From contig CAYTFK010000317.1 in NCBI GenBank assembly GCA_964436865.1, positions 1 through 8,020 on the forward strand: a stretch of DNA of 8,020 nucleotides. Reading direction: 5' to 3'. The stretch comes from JAXGPP01 sp964436865. Lineage in GTDB: Bacteria > Planctomycetota > Planctomycetia > Pirellulales > Thermoguttaceae. The translations under genes and the position numbers were made by a program. A model generated the notes under the pieces. It was not told the DNA's origin, made no database searches, and saw nothing but the letters and a program-made list of their open reading frames with translations. Positions 1 to 6,870 of the stretch are shown here, piece by piece. Each line of letters starts with the position of its first letter. Position 1 is the stretch's first letter.

Positions 1-39
1 CTTCGTGAGACCGAACGCTCAGCATGTGAGTCTAACTCG

Positions 40-1038
40 ATGCTGCCCTTGCAGGGCAGCGGGCGCGGGCGGATGTTCGGGAATTTGGTGTCAATCGGGT
101 TAGCGCTGTTGGTGGGCATCTTCGTGGCGCGTTACATGGTTCGCCACTGGCAAGATGTTGACGGTGTGGGACGACTGTCCGCAGGGTGGGGTGCGCTGAC
201 TCTCGTCTTCGGGGTCGGCGGTTGCCTGGGGTTTGCCCTGGTCACTCGAATGGTGGTTGCCGCCCATGGACATCAAGTGTCGTTGGGCGATGCGGTAGGG
301 TTTGTGTACGTACCGATGTTGGGGAAGTATGTTCCAGGTCGAATCTGGGCAGTGCTGACCGGCTTTGGAGTTTACGCCGCTCGGGGGATACCACGAATCG
401 TAGCCTTGCGTTGCATGTGCGTCGCGATAATGATCAGTCTCAGCAGCGGCCTGATTACGGCGACCCTCTTGGGGAGTGAATACCTCGCGGGCTGGACTGG
501 CTGGCGGGTATTGATCTGCGCCGTCGCTGCGTCGCTCGTCGTAATTGGGTCGGCGCAGCGGTTCGTCCGAGTTGCGCCCGGTTGGCTGCTGACAGGCCGG
601 GGAAACGCCACGTTCACTATGCCACACCAATGGTGGCTGCGAACGCTGGGGCTGAATATTGTGGTATGGCTGGTGTACGGGCTCGGTTTTTATTGCATCG
701 TTGCCGGGCTTGGAAGGATCCCGCTGCGGAGAGCGCCTGCGGTAGCAGCAGTCTTCATCATGGCGCAACTGGCGGGATTTGCTGCATTCTTCGCTCCGGC
801 GGGAATTGGTGTTCGCGAAGGAGTCTTTCTGATCGGGCTTGAGCCGTTCGTAGGCCGCGGCAATGCGATTTCGGCAGCGGTGGTATGCCGCGTGTGGCAG
901 ACGATCCTGGAACTGATGATGGCCCTGGTGGGTTGGAAGGCTTTGTGCGGTCATGCATACTGTCCCGGCGCGGGCCAGTGTCAGCATGTGGATCGGCCGG
1001 AAGACGTGCGGTCACCCGGAGCCGAGCGGGGAGGCTGA
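40..1038 (+). CDS. Lysylphosphatidylglycerol synthase TM-domain (UPF0104-like) membrane protein
   Basis: Polytopic inner-membrane protein of about 332 residues, roughly the size of the stand-alone LPG-synthase transmembrane domain. Several hydrophobic helices are visible, the first at about residues 13-32 and the second at about 48-72. Two family hallmarks are present: G-K-Y-V-P-G-R-I-W at 95-103, and P-A-G-I-G-V-R-E-G at 253-261, matching the family's P-G-G-(L/I)-G-x-R-E pattern. Relatives are membrane domains of MprF-like proteins and putative flippases or carriers for lipids and lipid-linked sugars; no soluble aminoacyl-transferase domain is attached. The glycosyltransferases downstream suggest a role with lipid-linked glycans, which is inference. 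The start is uncertain: the frame is open to the window edge, ATG 40 has only a weak GTGAG upstream, and ATG 73 lies just before the first helix. The tail after the last helix (about 303-332) is polar and holds C303, H305, C308, C314 and H316, which is unusual. Confidence 0.82.
   Translation: MLPLQGSGRGRMFGNLVSIGLALLVGIFVARYMVRHWQDVDGVGRLSAGWGALTLVFGVGGCLGFALVTRMVVAAHGHQVSLGDAVGFVYVPMLGKYVPGRIWAVLTGFGVYAARGIPRIVALRCMCVAIMISLSSGLITATLLGSEYLAGWTGWRVLICAVAASLVVIGSAQRFVRVAPGWLLTGRGNATFTMPHQWWLRTLGLNIVVWLVYGLGFYCIVAGLGRIPLRRAPAVAAVFIMAQLAGFAAFFAPAGIGVREGVFLIGLEPFVGRGNAISAAVVCRVWQTILELMMALVGWKALCGHAYCPGAGQCQHVDRPEDVRSPGAERGG
42..60 (+). repeat. Perfect 7-bp hairpin at the start of the UPF0104-like gene
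   Basis: GCTGCCC (42-48) and GGGCAGC (54-60) are exact inverted copies around a 5-base loop, TTGCA. The hairpin lies between the two possible start codons, ATG 40 and ATG 73. If translation starts at 73 it would sit in the leader just before the ribosome site; if at 40 it is coding. There is no U-run after it, so it is not a classical terminator. A regulatory role is unproven. Confidence 0.4.
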
Positions 1039-1084
1039 TGGGCGTTGCACGAAGCGGGGTGGCATTCGCGGCGTCTGCATTGGG

Positions 1085-1091
1085 GGAGGAG
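1085..1091 (+). promoter_or_regulatory. Shine-Dalgarno GGAGGAG deciding the start at 1099
   Basis: GGAGGAG ends 7 bases before ATG 1099. The same frame is open to an earlier ATG at 1045, but that one lacks a comparable site, and the 18 extra residues are arginine-, histidine- and tryptophan-rich with no relation to the GYF_2 fold, which begins right after 1099. Confidence 0.7.
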
Positions 1092-1098
1092 CGGCTCA

Positions 1099-2328
1099 AT
1101 GGCGTCTCAGTGGTTCTACCAAGTGTTGGGGGCGGAGTTCGGCCCGGTATCGTTCCGCCAACTTGCCGAACTGGCCGGCTCCGGCCGTCTCAAGGAAGGC
1201 GACCTGGTGCGGCGCGCCGAAACTCCAAGCTGGAGCCGCGCCGATAGCGTGGTCGGCCTCTTTCGAGAGCCGCCCGAACCGGCAGACGATGCACCGCAGC
1301 AGCCGCGCCCGGTGGAGAATCAGCCGCCGGGTGCTTCTCCGCCGCACTCGCCGGCCAACCGGCAGCGGACGGGCAGCCGCCGGAAGCGACTTATCGTCGT
1401 GGGGAGCCTTGCCGGCATCCTTGTCAGCGCTGTGGTGATGTTGTCCCAGTGGGATCGACGACCGCGGTTTCCGGAACCGAAGCTCCCGGCGGCTCAAGCC
1501 AAAGCCGGTGACCCGTCGGTCATCCTGCCTCCGCCCCCCGCAGCGCCAACCATTCCGGGACTCAAGAAGCTCGAGGCGACGCCGATTCCCGGTTTGGAAG
1601 AGATCGAATCGGCGTTCTCGCCCAGCCTCAGCGAGGACCTGCGGGTCATCGTCTTCTCCGCGCCGGGCGGTCCCGGCAAGCGATTGGACCTCTTTGCCGC
1701 GGAGCGCGATGATCCGACGCGCCCATTTGGCCAGCCGCGGCTGGTCGCTGCGTGCTCATCGAACGACGTCGACGCGCGGCCGTCGCTGAGTCCCGACGGC
1801 CTGCGGGTGGTGTTTGTCCGGTCGGACAAGAATCCGCAGGTGCTCTATTCCGATCGAAGCTCTATCAGCGAAGAATTCGGCGAACCGGTTCCGGTGACAC
1901 TCGGCGGTTTCCCGAACAAGGGACAACAGGTGGCCTTTGCGCAACTGATCGGCCGCGATGAGCTCATCGTACGCACCAAGGACCTCGCGACGGACGAACG
2001 GGCAGTGCATCAGTTCCGCGCCGCCGGGAGCTCGGCCGCATTTGCCTCTCCCCGGCCAGTGCCGGTCGCCAATGCATGGGTGATGCATTATGTCGCCCCC
2101 AGCATGGTCCGCACCTATTTCGGAACCGCCGACGGGCTCTTCGTCTCGGGGCGGCGCGATCTGAAGCAGCCCTTCTCGCCCGACATTAAGCTCGTCGACG
2201 CTTCCATATCCGGCCCGATCGACGGCCCGATCTGGGTCGCTCCGCGCGAGGACATGATCTTCTACTGCTCGGCCGGGCCCGGAAACCCGATGGGATCAGC
2301 GAGAAAGCTGTGGATGATCGCATTTTGA
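1099..2328 (+). CDS. GYF_2-domain, single-TM protein with TolB/PD40-like beta-propeller region
   Basis: A 409-residue protein in three parts. Residues 5-55 match the GYF_2 (DUF4339) pattern: aromatic W5-F6-Y7, G15-P16-V17-S18, leucines of the L-x-x-L helix, G-x-L-x-x-x-D-L-V at 29-37, and W45. GYF-type domains bind proline-rich peptides. A proline-rich linker (56-93) precedes a basic R-R-K-R stretch and one membrane helix at about 98-116, which would put the GYF_2 domain in the cytoplasm and the rest outside. A second proline-rich linker holds an imperfect repeat, IPGLKKLE (152-159) and IPGLEEIE (163-170). From about 174 to the end the protein has WD40-like/PD40 features: S-L-S-E-D-L-R-V-I-V-F at 176-186 and P-S-L-S-P-D-G-L-R-V-V-F at 228-239. 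No catalytic residues are evident. It lies 60 bases after the UPF0104-like gene and 19 before the GT39 gene, so co-transcription is likely. Its role in the glycan cluster is unknown; accessory or scaffold is a guess. Confidence 0.8.
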   Translation: MASQWFYQVLGAEFGPVSFRQLAELAGSGRLKEGDLVRRAETPSWSRADSVVGLFREPPEPADDAPQQPRPVENQPPGASPPHSPANRQRTGSRRKRLIVVGSLAGILVSAVVMLSQWDRRPRFPEPKLPAAQAKAGDPSVILPPPPAAPTIPGLKKLEATPIPGLEEIESAFSPSLSEDLRVIVFSAPGGPGKRLDLFAAERDDPTRPFGQPRLVAACSSNDVDARPSLSPDGLRVVFVRSDKNPQVLYSDRSSISEEFGEPVPVTLGGFPNKGQQVAFAQLIGRDELIVRTKDLATDERAVHQFRAAGSSAAFASPRPVPVANAWVMHYVAPSMVRTYFGTADGLFVSGRRDLKQPFSPDIKLVDASISGPIDGPIWVAPREDMIFYCSAGPGNPMGSARKLWMIAF

Positions 2329-2347
2329 ACGGCCTAGTGAGAACCTC

Positions 2348-4192
2348 GTGGCAACCGCGGGTGAGACGATCTCGACAACACGCGCAGCAGCCCGGCATCA
2401 TTCTGGTTGGCTGTGGGGCGTGCTCGTCTTGCATGCCAGCCTGCTAGCTTGGGGAGCGTGCCGCCACGCTCCAACTGTGGACGAACCGCTTCATCTTGCC
2501 GCGGGGCTGCGGAATTGGCAGTTCGGCTCGTTCGACCTTGATCGGGGCAACCCCCCCTTCGTCGGCCTTGTTGCGGCCGCCCCCGTCCTGCTGGCGAATC
2601 CGCGGACGGACTGGAGCAGCGCTCCGGACTCGTTCTCCGTCGGCCAGGATTTCGTCGACGCCAATGGCGCGCGATCTCTCTGGCTCATTACCCTAGGCCG
2701 CTGGGCATGCCTGCCGTTCAGCCTTGTCGGCGCGTATGTCTGCTACCGCTGGGCGTTCGAGCTCCACGGATTTGGATCGGCGTTGATGGCCCTGGCACTG
2801 TGGTGTTTCTGCCCGAACCTGATTGGACACGGACAGGTGATCACAGGAGATACGGCCGCTACGGCGGCGGGCCTGTGCGCATTCTATTTCTTCTGGAAAT
2901 GGTTACGGGAGCCGACGTTCGGACTCGCAATCGCCGTAGGACTCGTCCTCGGGCTTGCACAACTGACGAAGTTCGTATGGGTGGTCCTCTATCTGCTCTG
3001 GCCGATCCTGTGGCTTCTCTGGCGATTCATCGACACACCGCAGCGCTCAGCCCTCGGCAAACTGGCCCGACAAGGCTTGCAGATGCTCTTAATGGCCGTC
3101 GTCAGCGTGTATGTCATTAACATTGGCTATGCTTTCGATCCGCCCTTCGCGTCCGTGGGCGATGCCCTGGTAGGGCGCAAGATAGTCGATGCACTGCGAG
3201 GTCTGAGAGGAGTCGAGGTTGAGCGGGATTCGCTGGCCTCTGTCCCTCTGCCTCTTCCCGGAGATTACGTTGCCGGGATCGGAGAGATTTCGGAGCGGGC
3301 CGATGCGCGCCCGGCAACCTACTTGAGGGGAGCGAGAAAGACGGGCGGTTGGTGGTACTACTATCCATATGCCATGCTGATCAAGATGCCACTCGGGACG
3401 TTGGCACTGGTCGTGCTGGCGTGCGTGTCGATGTTCTTCAACGGCAGGAACGGCACCTGGAAAACGGAGGCGGTGTTGCTGGCCGCGGCGGCCGCGGTGA
3501 CGGTCTTTGTGACTTGGTCGGGAACGAGCCAGCGGCTGCGCTACATTCTCCCAGTCTTGCCATTGCTTTTCGTATTCGCCGCTAGAACCGGTCGCTGGGT
3601 ATCGGCGCAGCGTCCCGTTCTTAGTTGCGTGATAGGATTATGCCTTTCATGGTCGATTGTGAGCAGCCTTCTCGTCTATCCACACAGTGCATCGTATTTC
3701 AACGAGCTTGTCGGAGGTCCGCTGAGAGGCGACGCGCACCTTATCGAATCCAACATCGATTGGGGGCAAGATCTGCTCTACCTAAGAGACTGGGTCAGCG
3801 CCCATCCCGAGGCTCAGCCATTGCACCTGGCGTATTTCGGCCGCCTTGATCCATCCGCGATCGGTATCGACTTCTCGTTGCCGCCGAAATTCGGTGGACT
3901 TCTGCAGCCCGAAGAGGCAGGCTTGGGCCCGCAGCCAGGATGGCACGTGGTCAGCGTTAACCTGATCCGCGGGGTCAAGTGGAACGTTCCAGCAGGGAGG
4001 GGTGGACTCGTCTGGATGGGAGTGGACGAATACGGATACTTTCGGTATTTTCGGCCTGTGGAGCGGGCCGGCTATACGCTTTGCATCTACCATATCACGG
4101 ATGTTGAAGCCGAGGACGTGCGACGGCGGCTGGGTGTTCGGGTGTTGCCCGGTGAACGGCCTGCGAGTGCACGTGGAAATACCACGAGGTGA
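2348..4192 (+). CDS. GT-C glycosyltransferase, GT39 (PMT/ArnT-like) family
   Basis: Integral membrane glycosyltransferase of 614 residues, typical of bacterial GT39-like enzymes, which transfer a sugar from a polyprenyl-phosphate donor to a lipid, glycan or protein on the outer face of the membrane. The first helix (about 21-38) is followed by an external loop with D45-E46, the conserved acidic pair of GT-C enzymes, and N68-P69-P70. Many further helices follow. An I-T-G-D-T-A motif resembles the family's S-D-T segment. R398-Y399-I400-L401-P402 matches the (H/Q)-R-Y-(L/I)-L-P motif near the last helices. E467-S-N-I-D-W-G-Q-D-L476, in the C-terminal soluble part, is a signature of a GT39 subgroup common in planctomycetes, acidobacteria and relatives. 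The start is GTG 2348, with weak AGTGAG at 2336-2341; no in-frame ATG is near. It begins 19 bases after the GYF_2 gene. Acceptor and sugar cannot be told from sequence. Confidence 0.88.
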   Translation: MATAGETISTTRAAARHHSGWLWGVLVLHASLLAWGACRHAPTVDEPLHLAAGLRNWQFGSFDLDRGNPPFVGLVAAAPVLLANPRTDWSSAPDSFSVGQDFVDANGARSLWLITLGRWACLPFSLVGAYVCYRWAFELHGFGSALMALALWCFCPNLIGHGQVITGDTAATAAGLCAFYFFWKWLREPTFGLAIAVGLVLGLAQLTKFVWVVLYLLWPILWLLWRFIDTPQRSALGKLARQGLQMLLMAVVSVYVINIGYAFDPPFASVGDALVGRKIVDALRGLRGVEVERDSLASVPLPLPGDYVAGIGEISERADARPATYLRGARKTGGWWYYYPYAMLIKMPLGTLALVVLACVSMFFNGRNGTWKTEAVLLAAAAAVTVFVTWSGTSQRLRYILPVLPLLFVFAARTGRWVSAQRPVLSCVIGLCLSWSIVSSLLVYPHSASYFNELVGGPLRGDAHLIESNIDWGQDLLYLRDWVSAHPEAQPLHLAYFGRLDPSAIGIDFSLPPKFGGLLQPEEAGLGPQPGWHVVSVNLIRGVKWNVPAGRGGLVWMGVDEYGYFRYFRPVERAGYTLCIYHITDVEAEDVRRRLGVRVLPGERPASARGNTTR

Positions 4193-4365
4193 AGTGATGG
4201 TGGCGGTCAGCGGCCATCCGGCTTGCGAGCCGTCGGCTTGCTGATTGGTGTTCAGGTTGATAACGCAACTCCTTCAAACCCTTTTCCCTAAAGCCGGGCT
4301 CCCGTTGGTCGCCCTCGCTCGACTATCAATCTGAAGTTCAATAGAGGGATTGCGATGGTGAAATC
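4193..4365 (+). other. Intergenic gap before the DPM-like GT2 gene
   Basis: 173 bases without a convincing gene apart from the 4-codon ORF at its end. A 5-bp stem, CGGCT-TGCG-AGCCG, sits at 4219-4232, and CGGCTTGC occurs twice (4219-4226 and 4234-4241). There is no T-run, so termination is not supported. A promoter could lie here, since the gap is far larger than the one between the two preceding genes, but I found no well-spaced -35/-10 pair. Confidence 0.4.
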
Positions 4366-4369
4366 ATGA
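4355..4369 (+). CDS. Possible 4-codon leader ORF overlapping the GT2 start
   Basis: ATG GTG AAA TCA TGA encodes M-V-K-S. GAGGG at 4344-4348 lies 6 bases before this ATG, which is ideal spacing, while it is 17 bases from the GT2 start at 4366. The stop overlaps that start as ATGA (4366-4369), the usual arrangement for translational coupling. The GT2 gene also has its own weak GGTGA at 4357-4361. Chance occurrence is quite possible for so short an ORF. Confidence 0.25.
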   Translation: MVKS

Positions 4370-5385
4370 AATTAATTGTACAAATCCCATGTTTCAATGA
4401 AGAGAGTAGCTTGGCGCAAACCATCACGGACATCCCGCGCGAGATCAAAGGGATTGATGAAGTTGAAGTTCTGGTCATCGACGACGGTAGCACGGACCGA
4501 ACCGTAGAGACAGCCTATCAGTGCGGCGCAGACCACGTCATTCGGCACAGGCGCAACCGTGGCTTGGCGTGCGCTTTTCGCACCGGCATTGACGCGGCTC
4601 TTCGGCTCGGTGCGGACATCATCGTCAACACGGATGGCGACAACCAGTATTCTGGCAGCGAGATCCCGAAGTTGATTGCCCCGTTGCTGAGCGAACGCGC
4701 CGATATTGTTATTGGCGATCGACAGCCGTGGAATGTCCTGCATTTCTCTCGTCGGAAGAAGATCCTTCAGGCGGCTGGAAGCCTCTTCGTCCGAATGCTA
4801 TCAGGTACGGATGTCCCTGATGCCGTTAGCGGCTTCCGTGCGTTCACTAGAGACGCTGCCATCCGGTTGAACGTCATATCCGCGTTCAGCTATACGATCG
4901 AGACCATCATCCAAGCCGGTAAGAATCGTGCGGCCATAGCGTCGGTGGCGATATCCACGAACAGCACAACCAGAGAATCCCGCCTGTTCCGGAGCATTCC
5001 GGAGTTTGTCGGACGGTCCGTTGTGACGCTCATCCGCAGTTATGCTATGTACCGGCCGCTGCACGTCTTCTTCTGGCTGAGCATGATCCCTTCTCTTCTC
5101 GGCGTGGGGGCAATCGCTCGCTTTCTGTATTTCTATGCGTTAGGGACGGCGACCGGACACATCCAATCCGTCGTTCTGGGCGGTGTCTGCCTTCTTATCG
5201 GCTTCATCGCTCTGATGATCGGCCTGGTGGCGGATCTGATCTCGTTCAACCGCCAGCTCATTGAAATGGTGCTGGAACGCGTTCGGCGCATTGAACTGCG
5301 TGAGAATGCCGTAGTGTCGGCCAACGCAATGGGCAACGATCTGCACACTGTTGGCGAGTGCGGAGAGCGGCATCATCTTGCGTAG
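4366..5385 (+). CDS. GT2 polyprenyl-phosphate glycosyltransferase (DPM1/GtrB-like) with two C-terminal TM helices
   Basis: A 339-residue membrane-anchored GT-A enzyme likely to transfer a sugar from a nucleotide donor (UDP or GDP sugar) to polyprenyl phosphate on the cytoplasmic face. The N-terminus has P8-C-F-N-E-E13, the DPM-type nucleotide-binding start. D39-D40-G41-S42 and D90-G91-D92-N-Q94 are the donor- and metal-binding motifs. P151-D-A-V-S-G-F-R-A-F160 matches the D-x-x-S-G-F-R segment of this subfamily. Two hydrophobic spans at about 228-258 and 264-290 end the protein, as in GtrB-type synthases, followed by a short amphipathic tail with E, R and L residues. The start at 4366 places the first beta strand directly at the N-terminus, as expected. 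The product would suit the GT39 enzyme encoded upstream as donor, which is inference. The sugar cannot be read from the sequence. Confidence 0.88.
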   Translation: MKLIVQIPCFNEESSLAQTITDIPREIKGIDEVEVLVIDDGSTDRTVETAYQCGADHVIRHRRNRGLACAFRTGIDAALRLGADIIVNTDGDNQYSGSEIPKLIAPLLSERADIVIGDRQPWNVLHFSRRKKILQAAGSLFVRMLSGTDVPDAVSGFRAFTRDAAIRLNVISAFSYTIETIIQAGKNRAAIASVAISTNSTTRESRLFRSIPEFVGRSVVTLIRSYAMYRPLHVFFWLSMIPSLLGVGAIARFLYFYALGTATGHIQSVVLGGVCLLIGFIALMIGLVADLISFNRQLIEMVLERVRRIELRENAVVSANAMGNDLHTVGECGERHHLA

Positions 5386-5520
5386 TGTATCACCCGTAGT
5401 TCGGCAGCGCGAGAGGAAGTTGATATTGGAGCGGAGCGACCCTCGTGCACGCTGCAAAGGCAGCCGATGATCGGATGATCTATGGATATGTTGGTCTGAC
5501 GTCTTGCGACAGGAAAGCCT
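5386..5520 (+). other. Intergenic gap between the two GT2 genes
   Basis: 135 bases. It contains GATGATC twice with an 8-base period (5466-5472 and 5474-5480) and no hairpin followed by T residues. It ends with AGGA at 5511-5514, 6 bases before ATG 5521, a good ribosome-binding site. I see no gene or clear promoter in it. Confidence 0.45.
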
Positions 5521-6522
5521 ATGGTGCGAGTCTCCGTCGTTGTAGTGAACTTCAACGGAGCCCGGCTGCTCGATGACTGCCTGTGCTCACTCAGTCAACA
5601 GATCTACCGGTCATTTGAAGTGGTATTTGTGGATAACGGCTCCACGGATGACTCGCTGTCGAAAGCCCGCCGTCTTCTTCCCGGCATACGATGCGTCCCG
5701 CTTTCCGAAAACCGCGGCTTCGCCGGTGGCGCAAACGCTGGCATTCGCGCGGCATGCGGGGAGCATGTCATCTTGCTGAACAACGACACGCTAGTCGCTC
5801 CGGATTTCCTTGAGGAACTTGTCCTCGCTGCTGACCAGAACCCTCGAATTGGGATGGTCGCGCCCAAGATACTCAACTACAGCGATCGGACCTTGATCGA
5901 TTCGGTGGGGGGGCTCCTTTTGTGCCGACAGGGGAAGGCCCTGGGACGTGGCCGCGGGGAACGCGACCATGGGCAGTACGACAAGATTCACGAAGTGCTT
6001 ATGCCTTGTGGGTGCGCGGCGCTCTACAAACGCGCGCTGTTCGAAGACGTGGGGCTGCTTGACGAGCGGTTCTTCGCGTACTGCGAGGACTCTGACCTGG
6101 GATTACGTGCCCGCTGGGCGGGATGGGAAGCCGTTTCGGCACCACGAGCCGTTGTATATCACAAGTACTCCGCGACCGCGGGCAGCCGTTCTTCGCTCAA
6201 GATGTATCTCACCGAGCGTAACCACTACTGGCTCGCTCTCAAGAATTATCCGCTTCGCCTCCTCTTGATCCTGCCGGCCGTGGAGTCTTACCGGTGCCTG
6301 CTAATGGCTTATGCGCTGTTGTGTCGCAAAGGTATGGGAGCCGTCGACCACCGTCTGCCGCTGTTCTGGGCATTCCTGCGAGGCAATGTTGATGCTCTTT
6401 GTGGGGTGCTCACCGCGCTCAAGGACCGTCCGCGGCGTCGGACGATCGCCCCGCGGGAGATGTGCCGGCTCCTAAGGACTCATCGACTCAGCTTGGCGAA
6501 AATGCTGCTGGACAACTGGTGA
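5521..6522 (+). CDS. GT2 glycosyltransferase, rhamnosyltransferase/WbbL-like
   Basis: A 333-residue GT-A fold enzyme that would add a sugar from a nucleotide donor to a growing glycan on the cytoplasmic side. The N-terminus V4-S-V-V-V-V-N10-F-N-G13 is the usual first strand of this subfamily. D38-N39-G40-S41-T42-D43 and E63-N-R-G-F-A-G-G70 follow, then N87-N88-D89, which takes the place of the D-x-D metal motif. The second half shows C163-G-C-A165-166 with Y169-K-R, and F-A-Y-C-E189-D190-S-D192-L-G-L, where the acidic pair is the likely catalytic-base region, then H214 in V-Y-H-K. The C-terminal third has a hydrophobic stretch around residues 243-262, so membrane association is possible. Start ATG 5521 is supported by AGGA at 5511-5514. 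WbbL-like enzymes often transfer rhamnose or related sugars; the sugar here is unknown. This is the last clear gene of the plus-strand cluster. Confidence 0.88.
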   Translation: MVRVSVVVVNFNGARLLDDCLCSLSQQIYRSFEVVFVDNGSTDDSLSKARRLLPGIRCVPLSENRGFAGGANAGIRAACGEHVILLNNDTLVAPDFLEELVLAADQNPRIGMVAPKILNYSDRTLIDSVGGLLLCRQGKALGRGRGERDHGQYDKIHEVLMPCGCAALYKRALFEDVGLLDERFFAYCEDSDLGLRARWAGWEAVSAPRAVVYHKYSATAGSRSSLKMYLTERNHYWLALKNYPLRLLLILPAVESYRCLLMAYALLCRKGMGAVDHRLPLFWAFLRGNVDALCGVLTALKDRPRRRTIAPREMCRLLRTHRLSLAKMLLDNW

Positions 6523-6557
6523 CTCCGGCACTCAATGTTCTGGAAAGGAGAGTGCCT

Positions 6558-6722
6558 ATGCCGTCGAGGGCTACAGCGCCGCGCGCGAAACAGCTCGCGC
6601 AGTCACTGGCCCACGGAGATGCTTCGGGTCTGATGGACACACCAATTCGATCGCTTGGATTGAGCAATGGAAGGATTGTGTCATGGTCAAGCGTAAGGAA
6701 GTGGGCGCCGGCATCGCTATAG
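6558..6722 (+). CDS. Doubtful 54-residue ORF with strong Shine-Dalgarno
   Basis: ATG 6558 is preceded by AAAGGAG at 6544-6550 with 7 bases between, as good as any site in the window. It encodes a 54-residue basic product without a membrane helix or a motif I recognise, ending at TAG 6720-6722. It starts 35 bases after the second GT2 gene. The next frame stays open past this stop to TGA 6809-6811, so the ORF could be the start of a frameshifted gene. Support is mainly the ribosome site; the amino-acid pattern is not clearly protein-like. Confidence 0.3.
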   Translation: MPSRATAPRAKQLAQSLAHGDASGLMDTPIRSLGLSNGRIVSWSSVRKWAPASL

Positions 6723-6870
6723 CGAGCAGTCGAAAGCCGAGGACCTCACACTTCCGCATGAGACTGCTTCCCGGCCAATGTCTGGCTTTTCGGCGAACCC
6801 CGAAATCATGATTCGCCTCCCGATGTGCGCCAGTGCGATTGGCCGCAAGTCAGCACAACTGCGCCTTGTG
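6723..6870. other. Convergent intergenic region with small palindromes
   Basis: No gene is supported between the plus-strand cluster and the minus-strand small membrane protein. The region has a 6-bp stem (6788-6793 with 6800-6805, 6-base loop) directly followed by a perfect 10-bp palindrome, AATCATGATT (6804-6813). A 12-bp palindrome, TCGCTATAGCGA (6714-6725), covers the stop of the preceding ORF. These could take part in transcription ending in either direction, but none has the T-tract of an intrinsic terminator. Confidence 0.35.

Noticed and set aside
100..987. 295-codon open frame on the minus strand opposite the UPF0104-like gene
   Set aside because: Its product is rich in R, H, Q, P and S with no fold-like pattern, and the opposite frame has clear membrane helices and family motifs.
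1045..1098. Earlier ATG 1045 for the GYF_2 gene
   Set aside because: It lacks a ribosome site and adds 18 residues unrelated to the domain; ATG 1099 has GGAGGAG at ideal spacing.
4257..4294. TTGATA as a -35 element for the GT2 gene
   Set aside because: The nearest A/T-rich -10 candidate is about 26 bases away, too far for a standard promoter.
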